A stretch of DNA of 64,000 nt. Origin: Halobacillus sp. Nhm2S1 (GTDB taxonomy: Bacteria > Bacillota > Bacilli > Bacillales > Halobacillaceae). Where the stretch lies: assembly GCF_019599545.1 (NCBI RefSeq), contig NZ_JAIEZV010000004.1:248001-312000 (forward strand), written 5' to 3'. Numbering within the stretch: position 1 is the first letter of the stretch; each line of letters begins with the position of its first letter. Of the stretch, positions 1-9,172 are shown piece after piece. The translations under genes were made by a program, and so were the position numbers. The notes beneath the pieces are model-generated. The model saw only the letters and a list, made by a program, of their open reading frames with translations, was not told where the DNA came from and searched no databases.

Positions 1-1263
1 TCACTGCTCAACCGTAGGGGAATGAAAAAGGAAATTGAAAAGCTGACCATGGATGATAAGCGCCCTTTGGCAACCGTCCTGATCGACATCGACCTTTTCA
101 AACACATTAATGACCACCTCGGTCACATGGCGGGAGACGAACTTCTTCAGCTGGTTGCTGAAAGACTAAAGACCATTGTCCGGAGCAAAGATTTGATTGC
201 CCGCATCGGTGGAGATGAATTTTTATTGTGCTTTCCCGAAATTGAAGATCGGCACATGGTCCGTCAAACGATTGAAAACATCCACGAAACCATGAAAGAA
301 ATCTTTACGATCGGCGATTATTATAAGGATGTCACGTTAAGTGTCGGTGTGTCCTACTTCCCTGAAGACGGCAGAGATTTTGATACACTCATCAAGCATG
401 CGGATATGGCCATGTACGAAGTAAAACGCAATGGCCGGAACAACTATATGGAGTATGCCGCCGCTTTTGAAGAAAAAAACGTCTCTGAGATCGTCCTTCT
501 TGAAGATCTGAAAGCGGCCATCGACAAAGAAGCCTTCGAGCTTCACTATCAACCTAAGATTCATTTAATTTCTGGAAAAATCCAAGGTGTGGAAGCACTC
601 ATCCGTTGGGACCACCCGGAAAATGGAATGATTAGTCCTGGCTCCTTCATCCCACTAGCCGAACGGAGTGACCTGATTATCCCTCTTGGGTTGTGGGTGT
701 TACGGGAAGCTTGCCGACAATATGTCGAATGGAAGAAGAAACATGCGCTCGACTTCCATTTGTCGGTCAACATTTCAACAAAACAGTTTTTGCATCCAGA
801 CTTCACTCAAATGGTACTCCTTATCTTAGAAGAAACCGGCATGTCTCCCTATCATCTTGATTTGGAAATTACCGAAACGCTGGCCATCGAAAACACCGAA
901 GAAACGATAAGTAAGATACGGATTCTACGTGACATTGGCTTGCAAATCACGATGGATGACTTCGGGACCGGCTACACGTCCTTAAGCTACCTTTCCATGT
1001 TTGCACTGGACCGAATTAAAATCGATCGCTCGTTCATTTGCAGTTTATCGAGTAACCGTAACCACGCGGTCATCGTCCAATCCATCATATTCGTTGCGAA
1101 AAACCTCGGTATTGCGGTAACCGCAGAAGGGGTTGAAAACGAAGAACAAATAAGGATCCTAAGAGAATGGAATTGTGAAGAAGCGCAAGGGTTTTACTAT
1201 AGTAGACCATTGCCTGCAGGAGTTTTGTCAGGTGTGCTGCAAAAGGAGTCCATCCTCTCATGA
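1..1263 (+). CDS. GGDEF-EAL cyclic-di-GMP protein, 5' partial
   Basis: The gene enters the window already open: the frame is coding from base 1 (SLLNRRGM, the usual start of a GGDEF domain), so the ATG at 22 is internal. About 420 residues are visible. The GGDEF domain keeps GGDEF, preceded at the right distance by RSKD, an RxxD-type inhibitory site. The EAL domain follows with EAL, a DDFGTGYTSL loop, KIDRSF and AEGVE, so both cyclase and phosphodiesterase motifs look intact. In this family the two domains make and degrade cyclic di-GMP; which activity dominates cannot be told. Any N-terminal sensor lies outside the window. No clear terminator follows; a weak ACAGAC/GTCTGT hairpin lies at 1316-1338. 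Confidence 0.93.
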   Translation, partial: SLLNRRGMKKEIEKLTMDDKRPLATVLIDIDLFKHINDHLGHMAGDELLQLVAERLKTIVRSKDLIARIGGDEFLLCFPEIEDRHMVRQTIENIHETMKEIFTIGDYYKDVTLSVGVSYFPEDGRDFDTLIKHADMAMYEVKRNGRNNYMEYAAAFEEKNVSEIVLLEDLKAAIDKEAFELHYQPKIHLISGKIQGVEALIRWDHPENGMISPGSFIPLAERSDLIIPLGLWVLREACRQYVEWKKKHALDFHLSVNISTKQFLHPDFTQMVLLILEETGMSPYHLDLEITETLAIENTEETISKIRILRDIGLQITMDDFGTGYTSLSYLSMFALDRIKIDRSFICSLSSNRNHAVIVQSIIFVAKNLGIAVTAEGVENEEQIRILREWNCEEAQGFYYSRPLPAGVLSGVLQKESILS

Positions 1264-1553
1264 AGCCTTTAATCCCATCCTAATCTTTGTAAAACTGCTG
1301 TCACACTCGTAAAAAACAGACCTTTTTCAAAAGTCTGTCAACCCAGATAAACTAGTAAAATATCTATTCAAAGGTTTTTTATTCCAAAAAAATGCTTTAT
1401 AAGATTTTTCAAAAAAACTGAGATTAAAGGCCCCTCGAATCTAACAATCTTCTCTTATAATCTAATGGAAATATCATCCTCCTATGTTACAAAAGTTCAG
1501 TGGTACGATGGAGTCGTTCCAAAAAACAAAGGTTTCAAGGAGGAATTTTCAAC

Positions 1554-2369
1554 ATGATGAAAAAATCATTGATTGTATCAGGAGCGCTCGCTCTATCCTT
1601 ACTAGCATCACCAGCTACTTCCCTTGCATCGACAGGTGAAGTACAGCAAAACGTACAAGTAGAAACAAAAACGATTCAAATAGATTCCAGCCAATTGAAC
1701 AACTGGATCACTAAAAATGAAGAAGCTCTAAAGAACAACAATCTTCAACAAGTAGATTTCCAGTCTTTCTTTGATCAATTCGCACAAAAATATCAGCAAG
1801 CACCACCAGAACAACCAAAACAAGAAGAGCCAAAAGCAGAAGCACCTGCAAAAGAAGAAACTAATCAAGAAGAGTCTAAACAAGAAGCGCCTGCTCCACA
1901 ACCTGAAGCAGAACAAGCTCCAGTACCAGAGCAGCCTGCTGAAGAAGAAGTTCAAAAAGAAGAAAACACCCAAGAAGAAGCAACATCTGAAGTATCTGCA
2001 TTTGAAAAACAAGTCGTTGAGTTAACGAACCAAGAGCGTGAAAAACAAGGACTTGCTCCACTGAAGCTAGACACTGAACTAAGCGCCGTAGCTAAAGACA
2101 AGTCTCTTGATATGCAGCAAAACAACTATTTCTCTCACAACAGCCCGAATTACGGTTCTCCATTTGACATGATGAAGTCTTATGGCATCGACTACCGTAC
2201 AGCTGGTGAGAACATTGCCATGGGACAAACGACTCCAGAAGAAGTTGTCCAAGGCTGGATGAACAGTCAAGGTCACCGTGAAAACATCATGAACCCTAAC
2301 TTCACTCATATTGGTGTAGGTCATGCTGAAGACGGAAACTACTGGACACAAATGTTCATCGGTAAATAA
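1554..2369 (+). CDS. Secreted CAP/SCP-domain protein (YkwD-like)
   Basis: This 271-residue protein starts at the ATG at 1554, eight bases after AAGGAGG; an in-frame GTG at 1500 lacks a ribosome binding site. It has a signal peptide (about residues 1-27, ending ATSLAS), then a Gln/Glu/Pro/Lys-rich low-complexity linker (about 80-145). The C-terminal CAP domain begins near VVELTNQEREKQGL and carries the HNSPNYGSPFDMM, AGENIAMG and GHRENIMNP motifs of the bacterial YkwD group. Such proteins are exported and wall-associated; the molecular role is not established. A TATAAT at 1456-1461 may be the -10. The gene ends in a strong terminator and looks monocistronic. Confidence 0.92.
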   Translation: MMKKSLIVSGALALSLLASPATSLASTGEVQQNVQVETKTIQIDSSQLNNWITKNEEALKNNNLQQVDFQSFFDQFAQKYQQAPPEQPKQEEPKAEAPAKEETNQEESKQEAPAPQPEAEQAPVPEQPAEEEVQKEENTQEEATSEVSAFEKQVVELTNQEREKQGLAPLKLDTELSAVAKDKSLDMQQNNYFSHNSPNYGSPFDMMKSYGIDYRTAGENIAMGQTTPEEVVQGWMNSQGHRENIMNPNFTHIGVGHAEDGNYWTQMFIGK

Positions 2370-2386
2370 TAGAATGATAGGCAGTC

Positions 2387-2416
2387 GCCACCGGGAATCT
2401 CCCGGTGGCTTTTTTT
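2387..2416 (+). terminator. Rho-independent terminator after the CAP gene
   Basis: GCCACCGGG (2387-2395) pairs with CCCGGTGGC (2401-2409) and is followed by seven T residues. Confidence 0.9.
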
Positions 2417-2421
2417 GGTAG

Positions 2422-2514
2422 TCGACCGCTCTTTGGCGCGACTCGACCGCTCTTTGGCGCGACTCGACCGCTCTTTGGCGCGAAAGGTCATCCTCAAATA
2501 GGATGACCTTTCGC
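2422..2514. repeat. Three 21-bp tandem copies joined to a 15-bp hairpin
   Basis: Three practically identical 21-bp units (TCGACCGCTCTTTGGCGCGA plus C; the third ends in A) occupy 2422-2442, 2443-2463 and 2464-2484. The last unit runs into a perfect 15-bp inverted repeat, 2480-2494 with 2500-2514, whose loop is CAAAT. No T-run follows on either strand, so the hairpin is not a canonical terminator. The 21-bp phase matches three other intergenic arrays in this window although the sequence differs. The rest of 2515-2660 is AT-rich with nothing recognised. Confidence 0.85.
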
Positions 2515-2681
2515 TTACAGAAATTTATCTTTCACTAGACTAGCAGTAGGCATTTTTCACAAATCTGTGAACGAATGACTTTTTTTCTTTTTTATTTGTC
2601 CAAAACCTATTGCAATTAGTCTGAATATTCCATAAAATCAATCATAATTTAACTATATCAAATCAAAAGGAAGTGTTCTTT

Positions 2682-2945
2682 TTGAATACAAAAACGGTGA
2701 GTCATCTTTACAACGTCTGTCCCCTTTGCCACGGAACCGGAACCTACAAGGAATATGATGACAGCAAAGCGAATATGATCATGGATCACTATAGCCGCGT
2801 GAATCATGCGAGTGAAAAGACGGCATGGAAAATGGCAGTTGAAGAAACGAGTTACAGCACAGAATGTGGGCGTTGCCATGGGAATGGTCATGTATTGAAC
2901 GATGAAGGCGAGGAAATGTACCGGGCTTTGAAGCAGTTTGCTTAA
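2682..2945 (+). CDS. Small zinc-knuckle-like protein with two CxxCxGxG motifs
   Basis: The likely start is the TTG at 2682, giving 87 residues. The ribosome binding site AAAGGAAGTG (2666-2675) absorbs the upstream in-frame GTG at 2673. The protein carries CPLCHGTG near its N terminus and CGRCHGNG near residue 67, the paired motif of the DnaJ Cys-rich zinc-binding region, separated by a charged helical stretch. There is no J domain or substrate domain. This suggests a free-standing zinc-binding peptide of unknown role. It ends at a terminator shared with the convergent ger operon. Confidence 0.75.
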   Translation: MNTKTVSHLYNVCPLCHGTGTYKEYDDSKANMIMDHYSRVNHASEKTAWKMAVEETSYSTECGRCHGNGHVLNDEGEEMYRALKQFA

Positions 2946-2947
2946 AC

Positions 2948-2986
2948 AAAAAATCCTGTGTGACCTTCTATCACACAGGATTTTTT
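2948..2986. terminator. Bidirectional terminator
   Basis: AATCCTGTGTGA and TCACACAGGATT pair with a 7-nt loop and are flanked by A- and T-runs. It serves the convergent genes ending at 2945 and 2990. Confidence 0.92.
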
Positions 2987-2989
2987 CAT

Positions 2990-4081
2990 TTAAAGCAAGC
3001 CTCCCGTCTTCTCAATCACAACTTCTACACCCACCTGGATCTCAACCTCTTTATACTCTTTCTCCCAATCGAGACGTTTCCATTCTTCCGGATATTTCGC
3101 CGCTATTTCCATCCCGATTCCTAACGGGTCACTTTGTGCTTCCTGAAGGACGGTTATCACTTCCTTCATTCTTTTTGTCAACTCTTCTTCTGCTTGTGCT
3201 TCCATATCTTTGAGGTCTGACTCTCTTAGTGGATTTTCATTAAGTTCGGTTTTTAATTTCAGCTCAAGACTGCTAGTAATCGCCCCGTCTTTGGAGACCT
3301 TAGTAACGAGCTTCCTCTTGAGTCCCATAATAGACAACTGATATGTCTGTTCAGGATTTTTTTTATAAGGGATAAAAACATCTGCTTTAAAACCTAGATC
3401 ATCGCGCATGAGCAGTAAGAGGGTAGCCTGTCTGGTGTCCAAGTCTTTTCCAGTATATTTGTCTTGATTAAAAAGAGCTAAACCGGTGATCTTTGACAAA
3501 TCGTTTTCTTTTTCCACGAGGGGGAGAACGGGGTCAATTCTTTCATCACCCATTTTATTCCATAAAGTGAACAAGGTTTCTTTCGGAAGGAGTGTGTTGA
3601 GTTCTGCGGAACGAACACTGTTCAATACACGAAAAGCAATTGGACTTTCGTCATTATTAATACTTAGAACTTCTAATGCTTCCCCTTTCACTACGACCAC
3701 TTTCGAAGGTAAGTACCCGAGATTACCACGGTAGAAGGGCTCCAGTAATGGATCGATCCCTTCTTTAGAGAGCTCATCACCCAAAAAAACGATAAATGTT
3801 TTTGTAACGTCCATACGTCCTGACACATAATTCTTAATCTCATGCCCGAGTTCTCCAGTGGTCGGTCCTATCGTGGTTAAAAATTCATCTCTTACTTCGA
3901 TTCTTCCTCCCCCCTGTGATTTAATGTTCAGGGCCCGTATGCCTCCTCTAATAAGGTTTGGGTCTTCTTCAGATTTATCGAAACTGATGCCGTTAATAAG
4001 TCTCCGATCGCTTAAATTTTCCTGATCCCAGCAACCGGCAAGCAACAACAAAGATAACAACAGAAATATGCCTTTCTTCAT
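2990..4081 (-). CDS. gerAC: Spore germination lipoprotein GerAC family
   Basis: Last gene of a gerA-type operon; 363 residues. It begins with a lipoprotein signal ending in the lipobox LLAGC, so the mature protein is anchored by lipid on the outer face of the spore inner membrane. The CWDQ sequence after the Cys and the C-terminal KEVEIQVGVEVVI strand are typical of the Ger(x)C family. With the A and B subunits it forms a nutrient germinant receptor. Its ATG overlaps the stop of the B gene by 4 bp (ATGA). Which germinant is sensed cannot be read from the sequence. Confidence 0.94.
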   Translation of the reverse strand: MKKGIFLLLSLLLLAGCWDQENLSDRRLINGISFDKSEEDPNLIRGGIRALNIKSQGGGRIEVRDEFLTTIGPTTGELGHEIKNYVSGRMDVTKTFIVFLGDELSKEGIDPLLEPFYRGNLGYLPSKVVVVKGEALEVLSINNDESPIAFRVLNSVRSAELNTLLPKETLFTLWNKMGDERIDPVLPLVEKENDLSKITGLALFNQDKYTGKDLDTRQATLLLLMRDDLGFKADVFIPYKKNPEQTYQLSIMGLKRKLVTKVSKDGAITSSLELKLKTELNENPLRESDLKDMEAQAEEELTKRMKEVITVLQEAQSDPLGIGMEIAAKYPEEWKRLDWEKEYKEVEIQVGVEVVIEKTGGLL

Positions 4082-5169
4082 GTGTTCACCTTCTTCTTTT
4101 TCAATAGGTAAGATAAGAGAATAAGCAAGGCAGGAAGAAAAAATACAACAGCATAGATGGTGTACTTCAAAATTTGATCATACAACTGAAAAGCTTCCAC
4201 ACTGTAGGAAGCTGAAACAACCAGTAGAAAAATAATGATCCCGCTTATGATAACTGTCCATTGAAAGGGTTTCCCTTCGCCCGCGATACTTTTACTGGCA
4301 ATCAGCAAATAAATAATTACCGATGCCGTCATAGGACCAAGCCAGATAAATACAAACAATAGATCGATACGATCAACCGTTCTAAACGATAGAGAACGCA
4401 TTAAATAAAGGACGGGCTCTCTTATCTGCTTCAGGACATCTGGACTGAAAACCATCACACAAAGAACAATGACTACAAAATAAATCAGTGTAATAGTAGC
4501 GTTGGAAAGTGAAACCGTGCGTAAAAGCTTCGAATGTTTCATATGTACATATGGTCCAATAAACAACATCAGTTCAAACCCTAATACTGCGAACAAGTCC
4601 GCTTCAGTACTTTTGATCACCTTTAAAAAACCGGATTCGCCCACCGGCATCAAATGACGTACTTCAAGAGGGGTTTGAAATAAAATAAGCGTCAACAGGA
4701 TAAAGACAGGTATGAGCACTACCGATAAAACAACTAAATAACGAGCTACGACAGGATAGTCCGAAAAGGTTAGATACATGCTGAGTGCAATAATCAATAA
4801 GGCGATGGCCCATACGGGTGTAAAAGGGAGTAGCCAGTTGTTCACCAAATTAACCAAAAGGATCATAGAATACGCACCTATGATTAAAAAGCCGACATAG
4901 TTGACCATATTTATTGCTCTTCCAATATAAGGACCTGTAATTAATAACGGAATTTCATGATAGGATGTGCCTGGGAACCTTTTAATTAACAACCAATAGA
5001 TGATCATTGTAAGTTGTACAAGCGCTCCCGCAATAAGTACAGGCATCCAGGCATTCTGTTCTACTTCCATCTCCAATAAATTGGGCAGCGAAAGAAGACC
5101 TATTCCTAACTGGGCTTGAATAATCATCAAGTAAATCTGAAGTTTCGTGAGCAAACGGCCGTTTTTCAA
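4078..5169 (-). CDS. gerAB: Spore germination permease-like subunit GerAB family
   Basis: A 363-residue polytopic protein with about ten hydrophobic segments, of the GerAB/ArcD amino-acid-permease-like family. This subunit is thought to hold the germinant-binding pocket in the membrane. The start is a TTG at 5169 placed after AGGAGG; the usual GerAB opening (LQIYLMIIQAQLGIGLLSLP) follows directly. It lies 11 bp after the A gene and overlaps the C gene by 4 bp, giving the standard A-B-C order. It ends in a Lys-rich tail. Confidence 0.94.
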   Translation of the reverse strand: MKNGRLLTKLQIYLMIIQAQLGIGLLSLPNLLEMEVEQNAWMPVLIAGALVQLTMIIYWLLIKRFPGTSYHEIPLLITGPYIGRAINMVNYVGFLIIGAYSMILLVNLVNNWLLPFTPVWAIALLIIALSMYLTFSDYPVVARYLVVLSVVLIPVFILLTLILFQTPLEVRHLMPVGESGFLKVIKSTEADLFAVLGFELMLFIGPYVHMKHSKLLRTVSLSNATITLIYFVVIVLCVMVFSPDVLKQIREPVLYLMRSLSFRTVDRIDLLFVFIWLGPMTASVIIYLLIASKSIAGEGKPFQWTVIISGIIIFLLVVSASYSVEAFQLYDQILKYTIYAVVFFLPALLILLSYLLKKKKVNT

Positions 5170-5180
5170 TGAAATCCCTC

Positions 5181-6593
5181 CTAGCTTGGAGATGCCCCGT
5201 TTTTGTTTGGTTTACGAAGTATAAAATCTCCCATTTCATTCGTTCTTAATGGAGCTAATGGGGCGAAATAAGGTTCTCCGAAAGATTCCAGTTTGCATAA
5301 GTGAATAATGATGGCCATTAATATGATTGCGATGCCGAATAAACCGAATAAAAACGCCGCAATCATTGAGACAAAACCAAGCAGTCGTGAGATGACGGCC
5401 ATCTGATTAAAAGGAGCGGCAAATGAGGCAATGGCTGTCAGACCAATGATGACGATCATCGTATTGGAAACCAGTCCGGCTTCCACAACCGCTGTCCCAA
5501 TTACAAGACCTCCGACAATCCCGATCGTTTGCGCAATAGGAGACGGAAGCCGAATAGCTGCCTCTTTTAAAATCTCCAAGATGACCTGCATCAGTAATGC
5601 CTCTAATATAGGCGGAAAAGGCACATATTCAATAGATGTACGAATGCTGTAAAGAAGACCAAGAGGTAAAATTTCTGCATGAAAACTGACAATGGCGATA
5701 TACATAGCTGGAAGTGTCACAGCAATCAAAAAGGAGATCAAACGAATGATCCGGAAGAAGGACCCAACAATCCACTGCATCGAGTAGTCATCGACCGATT
5801 GATAGAAAGCAAAAAAAGTCGTCGGTAAAACGAGTACTTCCGGGGTACCGTCCACAATCAATACCGCTTTTCCTTCAAGCAGATAAGACGCAGCACGATC
5901 CGGCCTTTCCGTGCTTAAAGCCTGTGGAAACGGAGAATGCTTATTATCCTGAATCACTTCAAGAAGGCCTGTCGACGTCTGCAATTTTCGAAGATTGACG
6001 CTGTTTAATTTTTCTTCAATATGATGAAGAACTTTCTGATCAATCACCTCATCAATGTACATAAGAGCAACGTTTGTATCTGTTAAATGGCCAAACACAT
6101 ATTTTTTCATCTTAAAAGAGGGGGCTTTGATCCTCTTCCTCAAAAGCATCAAATTTGTATCTATGGACTCTCCGAATCCATCATGCGGACCACTGATAAT
6201 ATGCTCCGAATCAGGCTCTTTGATCGCCCGTTTTTCCTCCACAGGCACAGAAGCTAAAATAGCTTTTTCTTCCCCTTCAATTAACAAGGCACAACTTCCA
6301 CTCAGAAGTTCAGAGACTAGTGTGTGAACCGTAACCGTCTGCTTGTCCTCTGAAACTTGAAGGGTTTCAAGAGCATTCTTTCCTTTGCTTAATTTGAGAG
6401 GGCGGATGATATAGTCCATCACCTTATCCTTGGCAGCTAGTGAATCAATGTAAAGGATCTTCCCCTTCTTATGTCCAAAGACAACCGCTTCCACAACTAA
6501 ATCTTCTGTGTGAAAAAAAGCTTGTTGAATAAGCTCGACATTCTGATCCAAATTATCAGTAAGCATCCGTTCATTGCTCTCCATCTGCGACAT
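5181..6593 (-). CDS. gerAA: Spore germination protein GerAA family
   Basis: First gene of the germinant receptor operon; 470 residues from the ATG at 6593, which sits 5-6 bases after GGAGGAGGGGG. A longer frame to 6722 has no ribosome binding site. The N-terminal half is the soluble GerA domain with LxxRI/K-type and EGKAVLIVDGTPEVLVLPTTF motifs. The C-terminal half has five or so membrane segments, including the FPPILEALLMQVILEILKEA stretch typical of the family. It should sit in the spore inner membrane and assemble with the next two products. A sporulation-type promoter is possible upstream. Confidence 0.94.
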   Translation of the reverse strand: MSQMESNERMLTDNLDQNVELIQQAFFHTEDLVVEAVVFGHKKGKILYIDSLAAKDKVMDYIIRPLKLSKGKNALETLQVSEDKQTVTVHTLVSELLSGSCALLIEGEEKAILASVPVEEKRAIKEPDSEHIISGPHDGFGESIDTNLMLLRKRIKAPSFKMKKYVFGHLTDTNVALMYIDEVIDQKVLHHIEEKLNSVNLRKLQTSTGLLEVIQDNKHSPFPQALSTERPDRAASYLLEGKAVLIVDGTPEVLVLPTTFFAFYQSVDDYSMQWIVGSFFRIIRLISFLIAVTLPAMYIAIVSFHAEILPLGLLYSIRTSIEYVPFPPILEALLMQVILEILKEAAIRLPSPIAQTIGIVGGLVIGTAVVEAGLVSNTMIVIIGLTAIASFAAPFNQMAVISRLLGFVSMIAAFLFGLFGIAIILMAIIIHLCKLESFGEPYFAPLAPLRTNEMGDFILRKPNKNGASPS

Positions 6594-6628
6594 AGGTCCC
6601 CCTCCTCCCTTATAAATTCCTCTCCTCT

Positions 6629-6658
6629 TAGCTTGTAACGCAAAAATAAATTTATGCG
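6629..6658 (-). promoter_or_regulatory. Possible sigma-G-type promoter for the gerA operon
   Basis: On the minus strand CGCATA (plus 6653-6658) is followed after 17 bp by CAAGCTA (plus 6629-6635). These resemble the forespore sigma-G boxes (TGMATA, CATACTA) at 5/6 and 5/7 positions. Regulation of ger operons by sigma-G is general knowledge; the match alone is weak. Confidence 0.35.
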
Positions 6659-6790
6659 ATAGCCAAGCGGGTGAATGTTTATAATCGCCGCCGGAGAATA
6701 TGAATGTGGTGGAGCTGAGCATTTATTTTGAAACTGAGATAAAAATCAAGTAACCTTTATTACAATGATCATAAGAAAGGTGGATGTTCC

Positions 6791-7888
6791 ATGTTATTTG
6801 ATTCCTATAAATTAGACAGCAAACAATTGGACAACCGTTATGTCGTAGCTCCGATGACTAGAATCAGTGCCGAAGCGGACGGCCGTGCTAACGATCGTAT
6901 GACAAAGTATTATCAGCGTTTTGCCAAAGGTGGATTCGGTGCCATCATCACGGAAGGCATTTATCCCGATACGACCTTCAGCCAGGGGTACAACAATCAA
7001 CCCGGGATTGCGACAGATATCCAGGCAGATGCTTGGAAACCGATTGTGAATGCTGTTCACGATGAAGGAAGCATTATCATCGCTCAGCTCATGCATGCAG
7101 GGGGCCAAAGCCAGGGAAATGCGTACACCGATGAAACGATCGCACCTTCTGCCATCGCTCCAAAAGGAGAACAATTGGGCTTTTATGGAGGTTCAGGCGC
7201 ATTCCAGACGCCACGTGCGATGGATGATCAGGACTTCTTAGAGGTGAAAGAAGATTTTGTAGCAGCTGCGCGTCGTGCAAAGGAAGCTGGTTTTGATGGA
7301 GTGGAAATTCACGGAGCCAACGGCTATCTTCTGGATCAATTCTTAACCGATTACTTAAACAAGCGAGAAGATGAGTATGGAGGATCGGTTGAAAACCGTC
7401 TGCGTTTTATGTTGGAAGTCGTGGATGAAATCCTGGCAGCAGTCGGCGAAGACTTCATCATCGGAATCCGTATCTCTCAAGGTAAAGTCGCCGACCAGAC
7501 CCACAAATGGGCCGGTGGTGAAAAAGAAGCCGAGCAGATCTTCGGTGCACTAGGGAAGACGGGATTGGATTACATTCACGTCACAGATGGTGATGCGACA
7601 GCCCCTTCCTTCGGTGAAGGATCCAAGACGCTTGCCGGTGCTGCTAAGACTTACGGCGGCATCACGGTCATCGCCAACGGGCAACTTCAGGAGAAAGAGC
7701 GTGCTGAGAGCCTTCTCGATTCAGGGCAAGCCGATCTTGTTTCCATAGGTACTGGAGCACTTGCCAATCCTGATTTACCGAACAAGGTGAGAGACAATGT
7801 TGAACTGAATGCTTTCGATTTTGAAAAGATCTTGCTACCACAAGCCGAAGTGAAAGACCACGAACTCAATGCACCAATAAGAAAATAA
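6791..7888 (+). CDS. NADH:flavin oxidoreductase, old yellow enzyme family
   Basis: A 365-residue FMN-dependent ene-reductase-type TIM barrel. Seen are the N-terminal NRYVVAPMTRIS segment, GFGAIITEG, the HGANGYLLDQFLTDYLNKRED signature, YGGSVENRLRF and the C-terminal IGTGALANPDLPNKV phosphate-binding region. Enzymes of this family reduce activated C=C bonds of electrophiles with NAD(P)H. It is in the broad YqjM/NamA neighbourhood, but the exact subgroup is uncertain. It has an AGAAAGGTGG ribosome binding site, stands alone between the divergent ger operon and a convergent gene, and ends at a shared terminator. Confidence 0.9.
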   Translation: MLFDSYKLDSKQLDNRYVVAPMTRISAEADGRANDRMTKYYQRFAKGGFGAIITEGIYPDTTFSQGYNNQPGIATDIQADAWKPIVNAVHDEGSIIIAQLMHAGGQSQGNAYTDETIAPSAIAPKGEQLGFYGGSGAFQTPRAMDDQDFLEVKEDFVAAARRAKEAGFDGVEIHGANGYLLDQFLTDYLNKREDEYGGSVENRLRFMLEVVDEILAAVGEDFIIGIRISQGKVADQTHKWAGGEKEAEQIFGALGKTGLDYIHVTDGDATAPSFGEGSKTLAGAAKTYGGITVIANGQLQEKERAESLLDSGQADLVSIGTGALANPDLPNKVRDNVELNAFDFEKILLPQAEVKDHELNAPIRK

Positions 7889-7893
7889 ACATG

Positions 7894-7935
7894 AAAGAAG
7901 ACCCGGTCCCATGTGATAGTGACCGGGTCTTTCTT
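7894..7935. terminator. Terminator between convergent genes
   Basis: AGACCCGGTC (7899-7908) pairs with GACCGGGTCT (7921-7930) across a 12-nt loop, followed by TTCTT. It lies between genes ending at 7888 (+) and 7952 (-). Confidence 0.85.
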
Positions 7936-7951
7936 ATGTTCAATTTCAAAA

Positions 7952-9172
7952 TCATTTAACGATCTGTACTTTTCGTACCATACGTCCTTCAATTTCCAAC
8001 ACTTTAAATGTTAGATGATTTTGTTCCAATACATCCCCTTCATTAGGAAAATCATTGAATTCCTTAATCAGGTAACCTGCAAGGACATCTTCCTCTTCCG
8101 GAATTTCTGTATCAAAAATAGAGTTCAGACGGCGCAAGGTGATTTTCCCATCACAGATCAACACTGTTTCTGATATTTTTTCAATGATGGAATCACTCTC
8201 TACATCCATCTCATCTTCAATTTCCAAACCAATCATCGCTTCAATGACATCTTCATGGGTTAGAACTCCCTCGGTTCCCCCATACTCATCCAAAACAATA
8301 GCCATGTGTTTTTTCTCTTTGGTCATTTTCCTAAACACCCATTCAATCTTATGGAACTCATAGACAACCAAAGGATCTTTGTACGTGTATTCCATGAACG
8401 GCTTTTCCGGTTCCATCGCCCACGAAATTAAGTACTTCGAGTGGAAAACGCCGATGATATCGTCAATGTCCTCCCCATAAACAGGATAGCGGGTGAATGG
8501 ATGTTGAACCACCATGTCACGGACTTCTTCAAAAGTAGCTTCCTTGTCAATCGCAATCATATCGACCCGCGGCGTTTTCAGCACATCTTTTACGTTCAAG
8601 TTATAAAAATCAAGCACACCTTTGATCCTATGGGATTCTGCTTCATTAAACGTCCCCTCAGAGTCGGCAATGTCTACCATGGTGCGGAGCTCTTCTTTTG
8701 AGATGGACGATTCATTCTTCTGCCCTTTTGATAAAGCACTGGTTATAAATCCTGTTAGCCGGTTCAATACAATGGTGATGGGTTTAAACACAATGACAAA
8801 AAAACGAATGACTGGATATACAGTTAGAGCAATGCGATCTGGAAAAGCAGCGGCCACCGACTTTGGAATGACCTCCGAAAAAATAATAATGGTTACCGTC
8901 AAGATGGCAGAAGCCACCCCAACACTAAATCCATATTGAATAGCTAATGTAGTCACAAGCGTTGGTAACAGGATATTAGCGATATTATTCCCAATTAAAA
9001 TAGTAGTGATGAACTCACTGGGGTGTGAGAGTAAATCTAGTAATTTACCTGCTTTTTTATCGTCTTTCTTTGCTCTCGATTGAAGCTTCATTTTGTTAGC
9101 TGCTGTAAGAGCCGTTTCACTTCCTGAGAAGAAAAGCGACACGAACAGCAAAAAGATGATCGCAATGATCAC
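7952..9172 (-). CDS. CNNM/CorC-type membrane protein (DUF21-CBS-CorC_HlyC)
   Basis: A 406-residue protein beginning with a GTG at 9172, eight bases after AAGGAGG. The N-terminal DUF21 region has about four membrane segments, starting with FSGSETALTAAN and containing ILIGNNIANI. A CBS pair follows (from about TPRVDMIAIDKEATFEEV to DEYGGTEGVLTHEDVIEAMIG), then a small CorC/HlyC domain. Members of this family take part in magnesium or cobalt efflux and in Mg2+ homeostasis; old names call them haemolysins. The specific ion is not evident. It is monocistronic and convergent with the flavin reductase. Confidence 0.92.
   Translation of the reverse strand: MIIAIIFLLFVSLFFSGSETALTAANKMKLQSRAKKDDKKAGKLLDLLSHPSEFITTILIGNNIANILLPTLVTTLAIQYGFSVGVASAILTVTIIIFSEVIPKSVAAAFPDRIALTVYPVIRFFVIVFKPITIVLNRLTGFITSALSKGQKNESSISKEELRTMVDIADSEGTFNEAESHRIKGVLDFYNLNVKDVLKTPRVDMIAIDKEATFEEVRDMVVQHPFTRYPVYGEDIDDIIGVFHSKYLISWAMEPEKPFMEYTYKDPLVVYEFHKIEWVFRKMTKEKKHMAIVLDEYGGTEGVLTHEDVIEAMIGLEIEDEMDVESDSIIEKISETVLICDGKITLRRLNSIFDTEIPEEEDVLAGYLIKEFNDFPNEGDVLEQNHLTFKVLEIEGRMVRKVQIVK

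Noticed and set aside
1771-2025. Lys/Gln-rich and Phe/Cys-rich frames inside the CAP gene
   Set aside because: They are other-frame readings of the low-complexity Gln/Glu/Pro linker of the secreted protein.
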